Shown one piece after another: positions 1 through 5,246 of a stretch of 5,246 nt of DNA; within the stretch, counting starts at the first letter, position 1; the number at the start of each line of letters is the position of its first letter. Both the position numbers and the translations under genes were made by a program. The stretch is from an uncultured Alphaproteobacteria bacterium (GTDB lineage Bacteria > Pseudomonadota > Alphaproteobacteria > Thalassobaculales > Thalassobaculaceae): NCBI GenBank assembly GCA_938028645.1, contig CALIMD010000051.1, positions 1-5,246 on the forward strand, read 5' to 3'. The notes under the pieces are model-generated. The model ran no database searches and was not told where the DNA came from. It saw nothing but the letters and a program-made list of their open reading frames with translations.

Positions 1-139
1 TGCTTTCGAGGGCTTCTTTTCCTCTTGCTGCAATAGCGACTGACGCTCCTGCCTCTGCAAATCTTAATGCCATGGCGCGCCCCAAACCGAGACTGCCTCC
101 AGTAATTAGAGCTACCTTATTATCTAATCGAACATCCAT
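1..139 (-). CDS. Short-chain dehydrogenase/reductase, N-terminal fragment (runs off left edge)
   Basis: Only the first 46 codons are inside the window; the rest lies beyond base 1. The visible protein starts MDVRLDNKVALITGG and carries the classical SDR dinucleotide-binding motif TGGSLGLG at residues 13-20, at the end of the first beta strand of a Rossmann fold. An Arg at residue 39, after the second beta strand (AAR), would suit NADP(H), but this is only a hint. The catalytic Ser, Tyr and Lys are not in view, so activity and substrate cannot be judged. The ATG at 139 is chosen because a good ribosome binding site (AGAAGGA, minus strand 154-148) sits 8 bases upstream, and the nearby ATG at 135 is in another frame that stops after three codons. 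It follows msrA on the same strand after a 179-base gap, so it is probably transcribed separately. It is a different SDR from the complete one at 1934-2686. Confidence 0.88.
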   Translation of the reverse strand, partial: MDVRLDNKVALITGGSLGLGRAMALRFAEAGASVAIAARGKEALES

Positions 140-147
140 AGTTTTTT

Positions 148-154
148 TCCTTCT
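148..154 (-). promoter_or_regulatory. Ribosome binding site of the left-edge SDR
   Basis: AGAAGGA on the minus strand lies 8 bases before the ATG at 139 and fixes that start. A TGC-TATCAT sequence at 166-158 looks like an extended -10 element, but a transcript from it would begin inside this binding site, so I do not call it as a promoter. Confidence 0.6.
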
Positions 155-318
155 AAGATGATAGCACGAGATCAGTACATAAACTCGGGAATCTTGAAAT
201 AAGAATACAGCTAATGAGTTAAGTGCATTAAAATCACTTTTTTAACTTTTATTAGGTACATAGAGATTTTCGATGATACTTAGACGTCAGGCTGAGCATT
301 GTTTTACAGAGAAAAACC

Positions 319-795
319 TTAACCAAAAAGACGGCCAAATCTCCCTCTGTTTTTTTCTATGTATTGTTGATGGTATTCTTCTGCACGCCAGAATTTTTGA
401 GCTGCGGTTATCTCAGTTGCAATATCGCCATTATGTCTCTTACTTTCTTGCTCTATTCTTTTTGAGTCTTTTGCTATCTCCGCTTGTTCGTCATCCATAG
501 TGAAGATTGCTGTTCGATATTGTGTGCCAATATCTGGCCCTTGGTAATTCAGTTGCGTAGGGTTGTGACAGGACCAGAAAACGGTCAATAGCTGCTCAAA
601 ACTGACTTTTTGTTCATCAAAATCAATTTCTACAACCTCGGCGTGGCCTGTTTGCCCGGAACAGACTTCTTCATATGTCGGATTTTCGGTAGCTCCACCG
701 CTATACCCGACCGCTACGTCAGTCACGCCCTGCACTTTTCGAAAAGTTTCTTCGATGCCCCAGAAACAGCCAGCTCCAAACATTGCCTTTGTCAT
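319..795 (-). CDS. msrA: Peptide methionine sulfoxide reductase MsrA, lacking the C-terminal resolving cysteines
   Basis: This is a 158-residue MsrA, which reduces the S epimer of methionine sulfoxide, free or in proteins, as part of oxidative damage repair. No signal peptide is visible, so it should be cytoplasmic. The hallmark GCFWG is at residues 9-13 with the catalytic Cys10. Other family segments follow: GYSGG (30-34), YEEVCSGQTGHAEVVEI (41-57), a variant of the HDPT segment (HNPTQLNYQG, 77-86), GTQYRTAIF (90-98) and FWRAEEYHQQY near the end. The only other cysteines are Cys45 and Cys76. The protein ends in a basic RGRFGRLFG tail with no cysteine, whereas E. coli MsrA recycles through two cysteines near its C-terminus. 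It is therefore a short form that must regenerate another way. The ATG at 795 is preceded by AGGGGG at 807-802, and an in-frame stop lies just upstream. Neighbours on the same strand are the EamA transporter upstream (142-base gap) and an SDR downstream (179-base gap). Confidence 0.95.
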   Translation of the reverse strand: MTKAMFGAGCFWGIEETFRKVQGVTDVAVGYSGGATENPTYEEVCSGQTGHAEVVEIDFDEQKVSFEQLLTVFWSCHNPTQLNYQGPDIGTQYRTAIFTMDDEQAEIAKDSKRIEQESKRHNGDIATEITAAQKFWRAEEYHQQYIEKNRGRFGRLFG

Positions 796-801
796 TTCAT
801 G

Positions 802-822
802 CCCCCTAATTCAATTATATCA
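802..822 (-). promoter_or_regulatory. Candidate extended -10 promoter and Shine-Dalgarno site of msrA
   Basis: On the minus strand, TGATATAAT (822-814) is a perfect TGn-TATAAT extended -10 element. No good -35 box is seen 16-18 bases upstream, which is tolerable for an extended -10 promoter. Transcription would start around 808-806, at the AGGGGG Shine-Dalgarno sequence (807-802), leaving a leader of only about 12 bases before the ATG at 795. The elements are read directly from the sequence; their use as a promoter is inferred. Confidence 0.35.
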
Positions 823-904
823 TTGCACAGTGACTTTATTTTTGATCGCAACTCAACATACCAGTTACGCTATTAAATGAGTAGTTATTATAAAGAATTC
901 AATA

Positions 905-928
905 TTTTATAAAAATTATTCGATAATT
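905..928 (-). terminator. Weak AT-rich hairpin after the transporter gene, possible terminator
   Basis: Ten bases after the transporter stop codon, the minus strand has AATTAT, a 3-base loop CGA, then ATAATT (928-914), running straight into further Ts. A perfect 6-bp inverted repeat followed by Ts has the form of an intrinsic terminator, but the stem has only A:T pairs and would be unstable. A second short palindrome, TTTTATAAAA, overlaps its end (905-914). In DNA this AT-rich, such repeats can arise by chance. Confidence 0.22.
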
Positions 929-937
929 GCATTAGCA

Positions 938-1864
938 TTAACTATTATTCATCGTATTCCTTTTAACAGTATAAAGTGAGCTGGCAATGATAAGTGACGC
1001 GCCTATCCACGTCCAAGTTGTTGGAATTTCCGCAAAAATCAAAAAACCAATAGACGCAGCGTATAAAAGTCGAACATATTCCAAGGGCTGAGCGGCTGAT
1101 GCTTCTGCATCTCTATAGCCTCTAATTATACAATATTGGACAGCAGACATTAAGCCTGCGATACCAATGATTAAAAAGATCTCAAACCAAGTTGGTTCTA
1201 TCCATAGCCACCAGCACGGACCCGCATAGGCCAAAGTTAATACACCGGCATGGTATGCCATAATTGTCGTTGGACTTTCTGTTGTCGTAAGTTTTTTTGT
1301 CATGATTAAATTGCAAGAGACTAGGGCTGCAGAAAAAATTGCCAGCAATGCATAGGCATTAATCCCATCTGAGGTTGGCTGAACGATAATTAAAACGCCA
1401 ATAAAACCAATTATAGTGGCTCCCCATCTTCTTATCCCCACTAACTCTTTTAATACTAGAACCGCTAGCAGAGTAGCAAAAAGAGCTCTAGAGAAGCTGA
1501 TAGCGGTAGCCTCGGCCAGGGGGAGGTGAACAATAGCTGTAAAACCGGTTACCATTGCTACAATGGATACTGCGCATCGAGTTAAATGTAGTTTCAATCT
1601 CTTTGTTCTGAAGGCTCCAGGAAACTCCTTTGTTAGTATTGGTGTTAGCATGAGAAAAAGAAACATCTGCCTAAGAAATAGAATTTCCAAAACTGGAAGC
1701 CGTTGTCCGGCAAATTTAATTCCTGTAACCATTACGGTGGCAAATAATCCGCCTGATAACAACCAAATGGAACCGCGTGCATTGCCCGGCAGACCCTCCC
1801 AAGATGCTATGATGTGTCTGATATGTTTGTTTTTCACAAATAAATTTGCCCAGATGTTATCCAC
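938..1864 (-). CDS. DMT-superfamily transporter, EamA type (10 TM segments predicted)
   Basis: This 308-residue, strongly hydrophobic protein has the two-repeat structure of EamA-type drug/metabolite transporters: about ten membrane segments in two five-helix halves. The first repeat begins with GSIWLLSGGLFATVMVTGIKF (31-51) and contains the signature around HLPLAEATAISFSRALFATLL (113-133), ending in a conserved Glu at 140. The second half has the matching region RGYRDAEASAAQPLEYVRLLYA (248-269), a Glu at 279, and TWIGASLIIASSLY (285-298). It should sit in the inner membrane and probably exports a small metabolite or amino-acid-like compound; the substrate cannot be inferred. The start is uncertain. 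The first available codon is GTG at 1864, with no ribosome binding site before it; GTG at 1837 (residue 10) is the next option, also without one. No ATG lies before the first membrane segment. It is divergent from the SDR at 1934, with 69 bases between the two start codons. Confidence 0.9.
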   Translation of the reverse strand: MDNIWANLFVKNKHIRHIIASWEGLPGNARGSIWLLSGGLFATVMVTGIKFAGQRLPVLEILFLRQMFLFLMLTPILTKEFPGAFRTKRLKLHLTRCAVSIVAMVTGFTAIVHLPLAEATAISFSRALFATLLAVLVLKELVGIRRWGATIIGFIGVLIIVQPTSDGINAYALLAIFSAALVSCNLIMTKKLTTTESPTTIMAYHAGVLTLAYAGPCWWLWIEPTWFEIFLIIGIAGLMSAVQYCIIRGYRDAEASAAQPLEYVRLLYAASIGFLIFAEIPTTWTWIGASLIIASSLYTVKRNTMNNS

Positions 1865-1867
1865 TTT

Positions 1868-1888
1868 ATAGTAGATTATGTCTAATAT
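1868..1888. promoter_or_regulatory. Imperfect 21-bp palindrome in the divergent intergenic region, candidate operator
   Basis: Arms ATAGTAGA (1868-1875) and TCTAATAT (1881-1888) flank a 5-base centre. Seven of the eight arm positions pair. The inner part begins with T at 1872 and ends with A at 1884, with 11 bases between, which is the T-N11-A form used by LysR-type regulators. It lies between the divergent transporter and SDR genes, so one protein bound here could affect both. No regulator gene is in the window. Dyads of this quality are not rare in AT-rich DNA, so confidence is modest. Confidence 0.3.
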
Positions 1889-1933
1889 GTTTAATAGCGC
1901 TTTTCGGCGGTTTATCTCTAAAAGGAAATAAAT

Positions 1934-2686
1934 ATGAGAAATTTAGAAGGAATGGTTGCCTGGGTAACTGGAGCTGGTACGGGTATAGGTGCAGGGGCTG
2001 CTGTCGCTTTGGCTCGTGAAGGAATGCGCGTTATTTTAACAGGACGGCGTTTAAATCCGCTCAGTGAAGTCGCAGAAGCTATAAATAAATCGGGTGGAAT
2101 CGCTGATATTGTTCAAGGCGACGCTATGGATCGCTCGGGCATGAATAAAATTGCAGGAGACATCATCGAAAAATATGGGAAGCTTGATTTGTTATTTAAT
2201 AATCACGGGGTCAACGTAACTGATCGAAACTGGGGTGGTGGCAATCTTGAAGGTTGGGATGAAGTAATAGATGTTAACGTAAAAGGGGCATATAATTGTG
2301 CCCATGCGGCTTTGGAGGTTATGCGTCCTCAAGGTGAAGGGACCATTATAACTACGTCCTCAAAAGCGGGAGTTGGGTATTCGCCTCGAGCGGGCGTAGC
2401 TTATGGAGCATCAAAGCATGCTGTGATGGCATTAAATCAACTCATGAATATTGAAGAGGGGAATAATGGTATTCGCGCTTGTGTATTATCACCCGGGGAA
2501 GTTGATACTCCAATCTTAGATTACCGACCTATACCTGTTCCTAAAGAAGAAAGAGAGCGTTTAATACAGTCTGAAGATATGGGGGAAATAGTTGTTTTCA
2601 TTATGAAAATGCCGCCTAGAGTAACGTTAAATGAAGTTATCATAAGTCCGACTTACACGAGGAAACTACAGCCGGGTGAGGGTTGA
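1934..2686 (+). CDS. SDR family NAD(P)-dependent oxidoreductase
   Basis: A complete 250-residue classical SDR, the normal length for the family. It should be a cytoplasmic NAD(P)-dependent oxidoreductase acting on an alcohol/carbonyl pair. The cofactor motif TGAGTGIG is at residues 12-19; TGRR at 36-39 after the second beta strand favours NADP(H). NNHG at 89-92 is the NNAG structural motif. The catalytic set is Asn115, Ser143, Tyr157 and Lys161 (YGASK); Ser to Tyr is 14 residues, one more than in FabG. SPGEVDTP follows near 186-193, and the end (VTLNEVIISPT) is common in the family. Motifs place it in the FabG-like group, but the substrate is not readable. The ATG at 1934 has a good Shine-Dalgarno sequence, AAAGGA at 1921-1926, 7 bases upstream. 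Its stop overlaps the ATG of the next hydrolase (TGATG), so the two are almost surely one transcript. It diverges from the EamA transporter. Confidence 0.94.
   Translation: MRNLEGMVAWVTGAGTGIGAGAAVALAREGMRVILTGRRLNPLSEVAEAINKSGGIADIVQGDAMDRSGMNKIAGDIIEKYGKLDLLFNNHGVNVTDRNWGGGNLEGWDEVIDVNVKGAYNCAHAALEVMRPQGEGTIITTSSKAGVGYSPRAGVAYGASKHAVMALNQLMNIEEGNNGIRACVLSPGEVDTPILDYRPIPVPKEERERLIQSEDMGEIVVFIMKMPPRVTLNEVIISPTYTRKLQPGEG
2676..2682 (+). promoter_or_regulatory. Shine-Dalgarno site of the hydrolase, inside the SDR 3' end
   Basis: GTGAGGG within the last codons of the SDR lies 3 bases before the ATG at 2686. It would have no spacing at all to a TTG at 2683, so it supports ATG 2686. The spacing is short, and initiation may depend on ribosomes finishing the SDR at the overlapping TGATG. 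Confidence 0.5.
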
Positions 2687-3546
2687 TGGAGGCATTAATT
2701 CCAGAAGCAGAAATTGATCCGGAAGCCTGGTTAAATGATATTGCTAGTAGGGCCAAACGGGAGGAGACCTTATGCGGTGATGGGGTCATGGTGTGGCACG
2801 TTTGGGGTGAAGGCATTCCAGTTATATTATTGCACGGAGGACACGGTGCATGGAATCATTGGTGCAGAAATGTTGAATTTTTATCGGCTAATGGTTTTAA
2901 GGTGATGGCTGCAGATCTTCCTGGGTTGGGGCTTAGTAACGATCCGGGACCACCCTATACATCAGATGGTATAGCAAAAATTGTTCATTACGGTATATCA
3001 CGGCTTGTGAATGAAAAAGAACTGGTTCATTTAGTGGGGTTTTCATTCGGATCAGTTATTGGGGCCGTTGTAGCAGAGATGCTTGGTCCCCAATTAGGAA
3101 GTTTTAATATAATCGGTGGGGCTGGGTTTGGTCCACGTGAGAGAGTAGCTGATTCTATGATTAAGATACATGATGGACTTAGTGAGGACGAAAAGATTTC
3201 CGCTGCCAGGAATAATATGGAATGGCTAATGTTAGCGGATCCAAATAATGTAGGTGAACTTGCAGTTTTTATGCAATTACAAAATTCTGGTAGGGCGAGA
3301 ACATTATCTCGTCCAATTTCAATGACGCTTAGATTGCTAGAAGCTTTACCAAATATTTTGGCGCCTATTAACGCTTTGTGGGGTGAATTGGACAGAACAA
3401 CAATGGGGTCTCTGGAAAATAGAATGCAAATGTTAAAAGATGAGAGGCCTGATGCTAGTATCGAAGTGTTTAATGGTGTAGGGCATTGGACCCAATTTGA
3501 AGCCGCTGATCGTTTCAATCAATGGTTGATTTCCAAAATAAATTAA
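2686..3546 (+). CDS. Alpha/beta-fold hydrolase
   Basis: This 286-residue protein has the full catalytic layout of a soluble alpha/beta hydrolase. The oxyanion-hole HGG segment is at 50-52 (LLHGGHGAWNHW), DLPGLGLS is at 77-84, the nucleophile elbow GFSFGS puts Ser120 at its centre, the acid is probably Asp236 (WGELD), and the catalytic His is His267 in GVGHWTQFE. The stretch of about 150-225 between core strands is the variable lid. Such enzymes cleave esters, lactones, epoxides or C-C bonds of meta-cleavage products; the motifs do not distinguish these. There is no signal peptide. The ATG at 2686 overlaps the SDR stop by one base; an in-frame TTG at 2683 is less likely because the Shine-Dalgarno site abuts it. 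Tight coupling to the SDR suggests the two act on related compounds, for example an alcohol or ketone and its ester or lactone. guaA follows after 71 bases and is probably functionally unrelated. Confidence 0.93.
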   Translation: MEALIPEAEIDPEAWLNDIASRAKREETLCGDGVMVWHVWGEGIPVILLHGGHGAWNHWCRNVEFLSANGFKVMAADLPGLGLSNDPGPPYTSDGIAKIVHYGISRLVNEKELVHLVGFSFGSVIGAVVAEMLGPQLGSFNIIGGAGFGPRERVADSMIKIHDGLSEDEKISAARNNMEWLMLADPNNVGELAVFMQLQNSGRARTLSRPISMTLRLLEALPNILAPINALWGELDRTTMGSLENRMQMLKDERPDASIEVFNGVGHWTQFEAADRFNQWLISKIN

Positions 3547-3617
3547 TTTCGATGTAATTATCGTATATGGTGCTATTTTCTTTACCCGATTCCTATTCCG
3601 TAAGAGTTTAATCGTTT
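3547..3617 (+). other. Spacer between hydrolase and guaA, no clear terminator
   Basis: This 71-base AT-rich gap contains no strong hairpin; the only small one is CGAT/ATCG around 3550-3563. A possible extended -10 (TGC-TATTTT, 3571-3579) could give guaA its own promoter with a leader of about 30 bases, but TATTTT matches the consensus at only four of six positions and no -35 box is seen. guaA may instead be read through from the SDR-hydrolase pair. Confidence 0.25.
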
Positions 3618-5186
3618 ATGCTTAAAACAAAAATCGTTAAAGATCGTATACTAATCGTTGATTTTGGTTCTCAAGTGACGCAATTAATAGCACGCCGTGT
3701 TCGAGAGTCGGGCGTTTTTTGTGAGATACATCCATTCAATAACGTTGATTCCGAAAGTCTGAAGTCCTTTGAACCCACTGGGATTATTCTCTCTGGGGGG
3801 CCAGCTAGTGTGCATGGGATTGCGCCTCCAACGGCCGATGAGAGTATTTTTAATTTGGGGGTCCCTGTTTTGGGTATTTGCTACGGTGAGCAAACTATCG
3901 TAAAGCAGATGGGAGGGGACGTTGAACCATCTGATCATCGGGAATTTGGCCGCGCATTTGTTGATATAAAAAGAAACAGTCCACTTATTGATGGTCTTTG
4001 GTACCCTGGGAAACAATATCAGGTCTGGATGAGCCATGGGGATCGAATTAACGCAATTCCTGATGGTTTTGAGATAATAGGTACATCAGATGGCTCTCCA
4101 TTTGCCATAATTGCGAATGAAGATAAGCGTATTTATGGTGTTCAATTTCATCCAGAAGTTGTGCATACCCCAGATGGCGCAGGTTTGTTAAAAAACTTTA
4201 CGCACGGAATTTGTGGGGCCTCAGGTGACTGGACAATGGCATCTTTTAAAGCGGAATCAATAGAAAGTATCAGGAATGATGTTGGTACTAGCCGTGTAAT
4301 TTGTGGATTGTCAGGCGGGGTAGACAGTTCAGTCGTTGCGGTACTTCTAAGTGAAGCAATCGGTAGTCAATTAACTTGCGTTTTTGTAGATCATGGTCTT
4401 ATGCGCGCAAATGAGGCGGAAGAAGTGGTGAGTTTATTTCGCGACAATTATAATATCACCCTTGTTCATCGAAACGTCGAGGATCTCTTTTTATCTAAAT
4501 TAGCAAAAGTAACTGATCCGGAAGAGAAACGAAAAATTATTGGCAAACTTTTCATCGATGTTTTTGAAGAAGAGGCTATTAAGATTGGAGGGGCCGACTT
4601 TTTGGCGCAAGGAACCTTATATCCCGATGTTATAGAATCGGTTTCTTTTACAGGAGGACCTAGTGTCACGATAAAATCACATCACAATGTGGGCGGTTTG
4701 CCCGAACGCATGAACATGAAACTTGTTGAACCTTTGCGAGAACTTTTCAAGGATGAGGTGCGCCTTTTGGGGCAAGAACTAGGGTTGCCGGAGAGTTTTG
4801 TGGGAAGGCATCCTTTTCCGGGGCCGGGCTTAGCGATAAGGATGCCTGGAGAGATTACTAAGGATCGACTAAATATATTGCGCGCAGCAGATCTAATTTA
4901 CCTCGATGAAATAAAAAAAGCAGGGCTTTATGGCACTATTTGGCAGGCATTCGCGGTACTTTTGCCTGTTCAAACGGTTGGGGTAATGGGCGATAGTAGA
5001 ACATATGAGAATGTTTGCGCTCTACGCGCGGTCACCTCTACGGACGGAATGACTGCTGACTATTTTCCTTTTGATCATGAATTTTTAAGCCGTGTTTCAA
5101 GTCGAATTGTAAATGAGGTTTCGGGTATTAATCGTGTTGTTTACGATGTCACGTCAAAACCACCAGGCACTATTGAGTGGGAATAA
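3618..5186 (+). CDS. guaA: GMP synthase (glutamine-hydrolysing)
   Basis: A complete 522-residue GuaA, close to the 525 of E. coli. It converts XMP, ATP and glutamine to GMP, the last step of de novo guanine nucleotide synthesis, in the cytoplasm as a dimer. The N-terminal class I glutamine amidotransferase domain (about 10-198) has the triad Cys88 (GICYGEQ), His178 and Glu180 (QFHPEV). The ATP pyrophosphatase domain (about 205-400) has the PP-loop SGGVDSS at 232-238 and FVDHGLMR at 256-263. The C-terminal dimerisation domain contains HPFPGPGLAIR (398-408) and ends in SKPPGTIEWE. All key residues are present and no frameshift is seen. The TSTDGMTADYFPFD segment resembles alphaproteobacterial GuaA. 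The ATG at 3618 has only a weak, distant Shine-Dalgarno candidate (TAAGAG, 3601-3606), but no better start precedes the conserved ILIVDFGSQ strand. Its 3' end is a known integration site for genomic islands in various bacteria; here it is intact and no island is seen within the window. Confidence 0.99.
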   Translation: MLKTKIVKDRILIVDFGSQVTQLIARRVRESGVFCEIHPFNNVDSESLKSFEPTGIILSGGPASVHGIAPPTADESIFNLGVPVLGICYGEQTIVKQMGGDVEPSDHREFGRAFVDIKRNSPLIDGLWYPGKQYQVWMSHGDRINAIPDGFEIIGTSDGSPFAIIANEDKRIYGVQFHPEVVHTPDGAGLLKNFTHGICGASGDWTMASFKAESIESIRNDVGTSRVICGLSGGVDSSVVAVLLSEAIGSQLTCVFVDHGLMRANEAEEVVSLFRDNYNITLVHRNVEDLFLSKLAKVTDPEEKRKIIGKLFIDVFEEEAIKIGGADFLAQGTLYPDVIESVSFTGGPSVTIKSHHNVGGLPERMNMKLVEPLRELFKDEVRLLGQELGLPESFVGRHPFPGPGLAIRMPGEITKDRLNILRAADLIYLDEIKKAGLYGTIWQAFAVLLPVQTVGVMGDSRTYENVCALRAVTSTDGMTADYFPFDHEFLSRVSSRIVNEVSGINRVVYDVTSKPPGTIEWE

Positions 5187-5218
5187 TTCAAATACGCTAA
5201 ATTATTGATCTTGCTGAT

Positions 5219-5239
5219 AACCAAGTGAACCAAGTGAAC
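5219..5239 (+). repeat. Short tandem direct repeat downstream of guaA
   Basis: The 9-base unit AACCAAGTG occurs twice in a row (5219-5227, 5228-5236), followed by AAC, the start of a third copy. It lies 32 bases after the guaA stop, close to the window edge. No function is evident. It could be simple slippage, part of a longer repeat continuing outside, or the start of another gene's coding sequence, since GTG AAC CAA GTG is open to the edge but has no ribosome binding site. No clear terminator is seen between 5187 and 5246. Confidence 0.6.
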
Positions 5240-5246
5240 TACTCTA

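Noticed and set aside
217..247. Inverted repeat AAGTG/CACTT with flanking AGTT/AACT between msrA and the left-edge SDR
   Set aside because: The T-run follows the stem on the plus strand, where no gene ends. On the minus strand, where msrA is transcribed, there is no T-run after the stem. The stem is only 5 bp with a 9-base loop.
792..800. Mini-ORF ATG AAA TGA overlapping the msrA start on the minus strand
   Set aside because: The ATG at 800 lies only 1 base from the AGGGGG site, too close for efficient initiation, and the frame encodes just two residues. It is probably incidental, though it could slightly affect msrA initiation.
610..876. Open frame on the plus strand across the start of msrA
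   Set aside because: It lies antisense to msrA, whose frame shows clear family motifs; the plus-strand translation has no recognisable domain and no ribosome binding site worth noting. The same applies to the plus-strand frame at 273-500.
1563..1871. Plus-strand open frame antisense to the transporter N-terminus
   Set aside because: The minus strand encodes a well-formed EamA protein; the plus-strand product shows no family features and is best seen as a shadow.
3027..3518. Minus-strand open frame of 163 codons inside the hydrolase
   Set aside because: It mirrors the alpha/beta hydrolase, which has a complete catalytic triad; the antisense product has no recognisable motif. Two shorter minus-strand frames inside guaA (3684-4037, 4466-4669) were rejected for the same reason.
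1..5246. CRISPR array, insertion sequence, prophage, tRNA/rRNA, toxin-antitoxin or defence module
   Set aside because: I looked on both strands for repeats with spacers, transposase or integrase motifs, terminal inverted repeats and RNA-gene signatures and saw none. Almost all of the window is accounted for by six genes of known families.

Overview
The window looks like ordinary chromosomal DNA from a bacterium, most likely an alphaproteobacterium. It is moderately AT-rich, with clearly AT-rich spacers. The best taxonomic clue is GuaA: its 'GICYGEQ' nucleophile motif and its C-terminal 'TSTDGMTADYFPFD...' segment resemble alphaproteobacterial GMP synthases more than the gammaproteobacterial form. 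This is a judgement from memory of the family, not a search. The AT-rich, compact layout would fit a free-living marine lineage, but the sequence does not prove that.

Layout: the left part reads on the minus strand. Going in the direction of transcription (right to left) it holds a DMT/EamA-type membrane transporter (1864-938, GTG start), a peptide methionine sulfoxide reductase MsrA (795-319), and the N-terminal 46 codons of a short-chain dehydrogenase/reductase that runs off the left edge (139-1). The gaps of 142 and 179 bases, and a likely promoter just upstream of msrA, suggest separate transcription units. The right part reads on the plus strand: a complete SDR oxidoreductase (1934-2686), an alpha/beta hydrolase overlapping it by one base (2686-3546), and, 71 bases on, a complete guaA (3618-5186). 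The two halves diverge from a 69-base region (1865-1933) that contains an imperfect 21-bp palindrome, a plausible operator. The last 60 bases after guaA hold a short 9-bp direct repeat and no recognisable gene.

How the genes fit together: GuaA makes GMP from XMP and is a core metabolic enzyme. MsrA repairs oxidised methionine. The SDR and hydrolase are almost certainly co-translated and probably act in one small pathway (oxidation/reduction plus hydrolysis of a carbonyl or ester compound), but the substrate cannot be read from the sequence. The transporter may be linked to that pair through the shared divergent control region. No mobile element, CRISPR array, RNA gene, defence system or toxin module is visible. 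I found no convincing evidence of an undescribed system. The points worth a second look are the MsrA without a C-terminal resolving cysteine, the divergent operator candidate, the unclear start of the transporter, and the coupled SDR-hydrolase pair.
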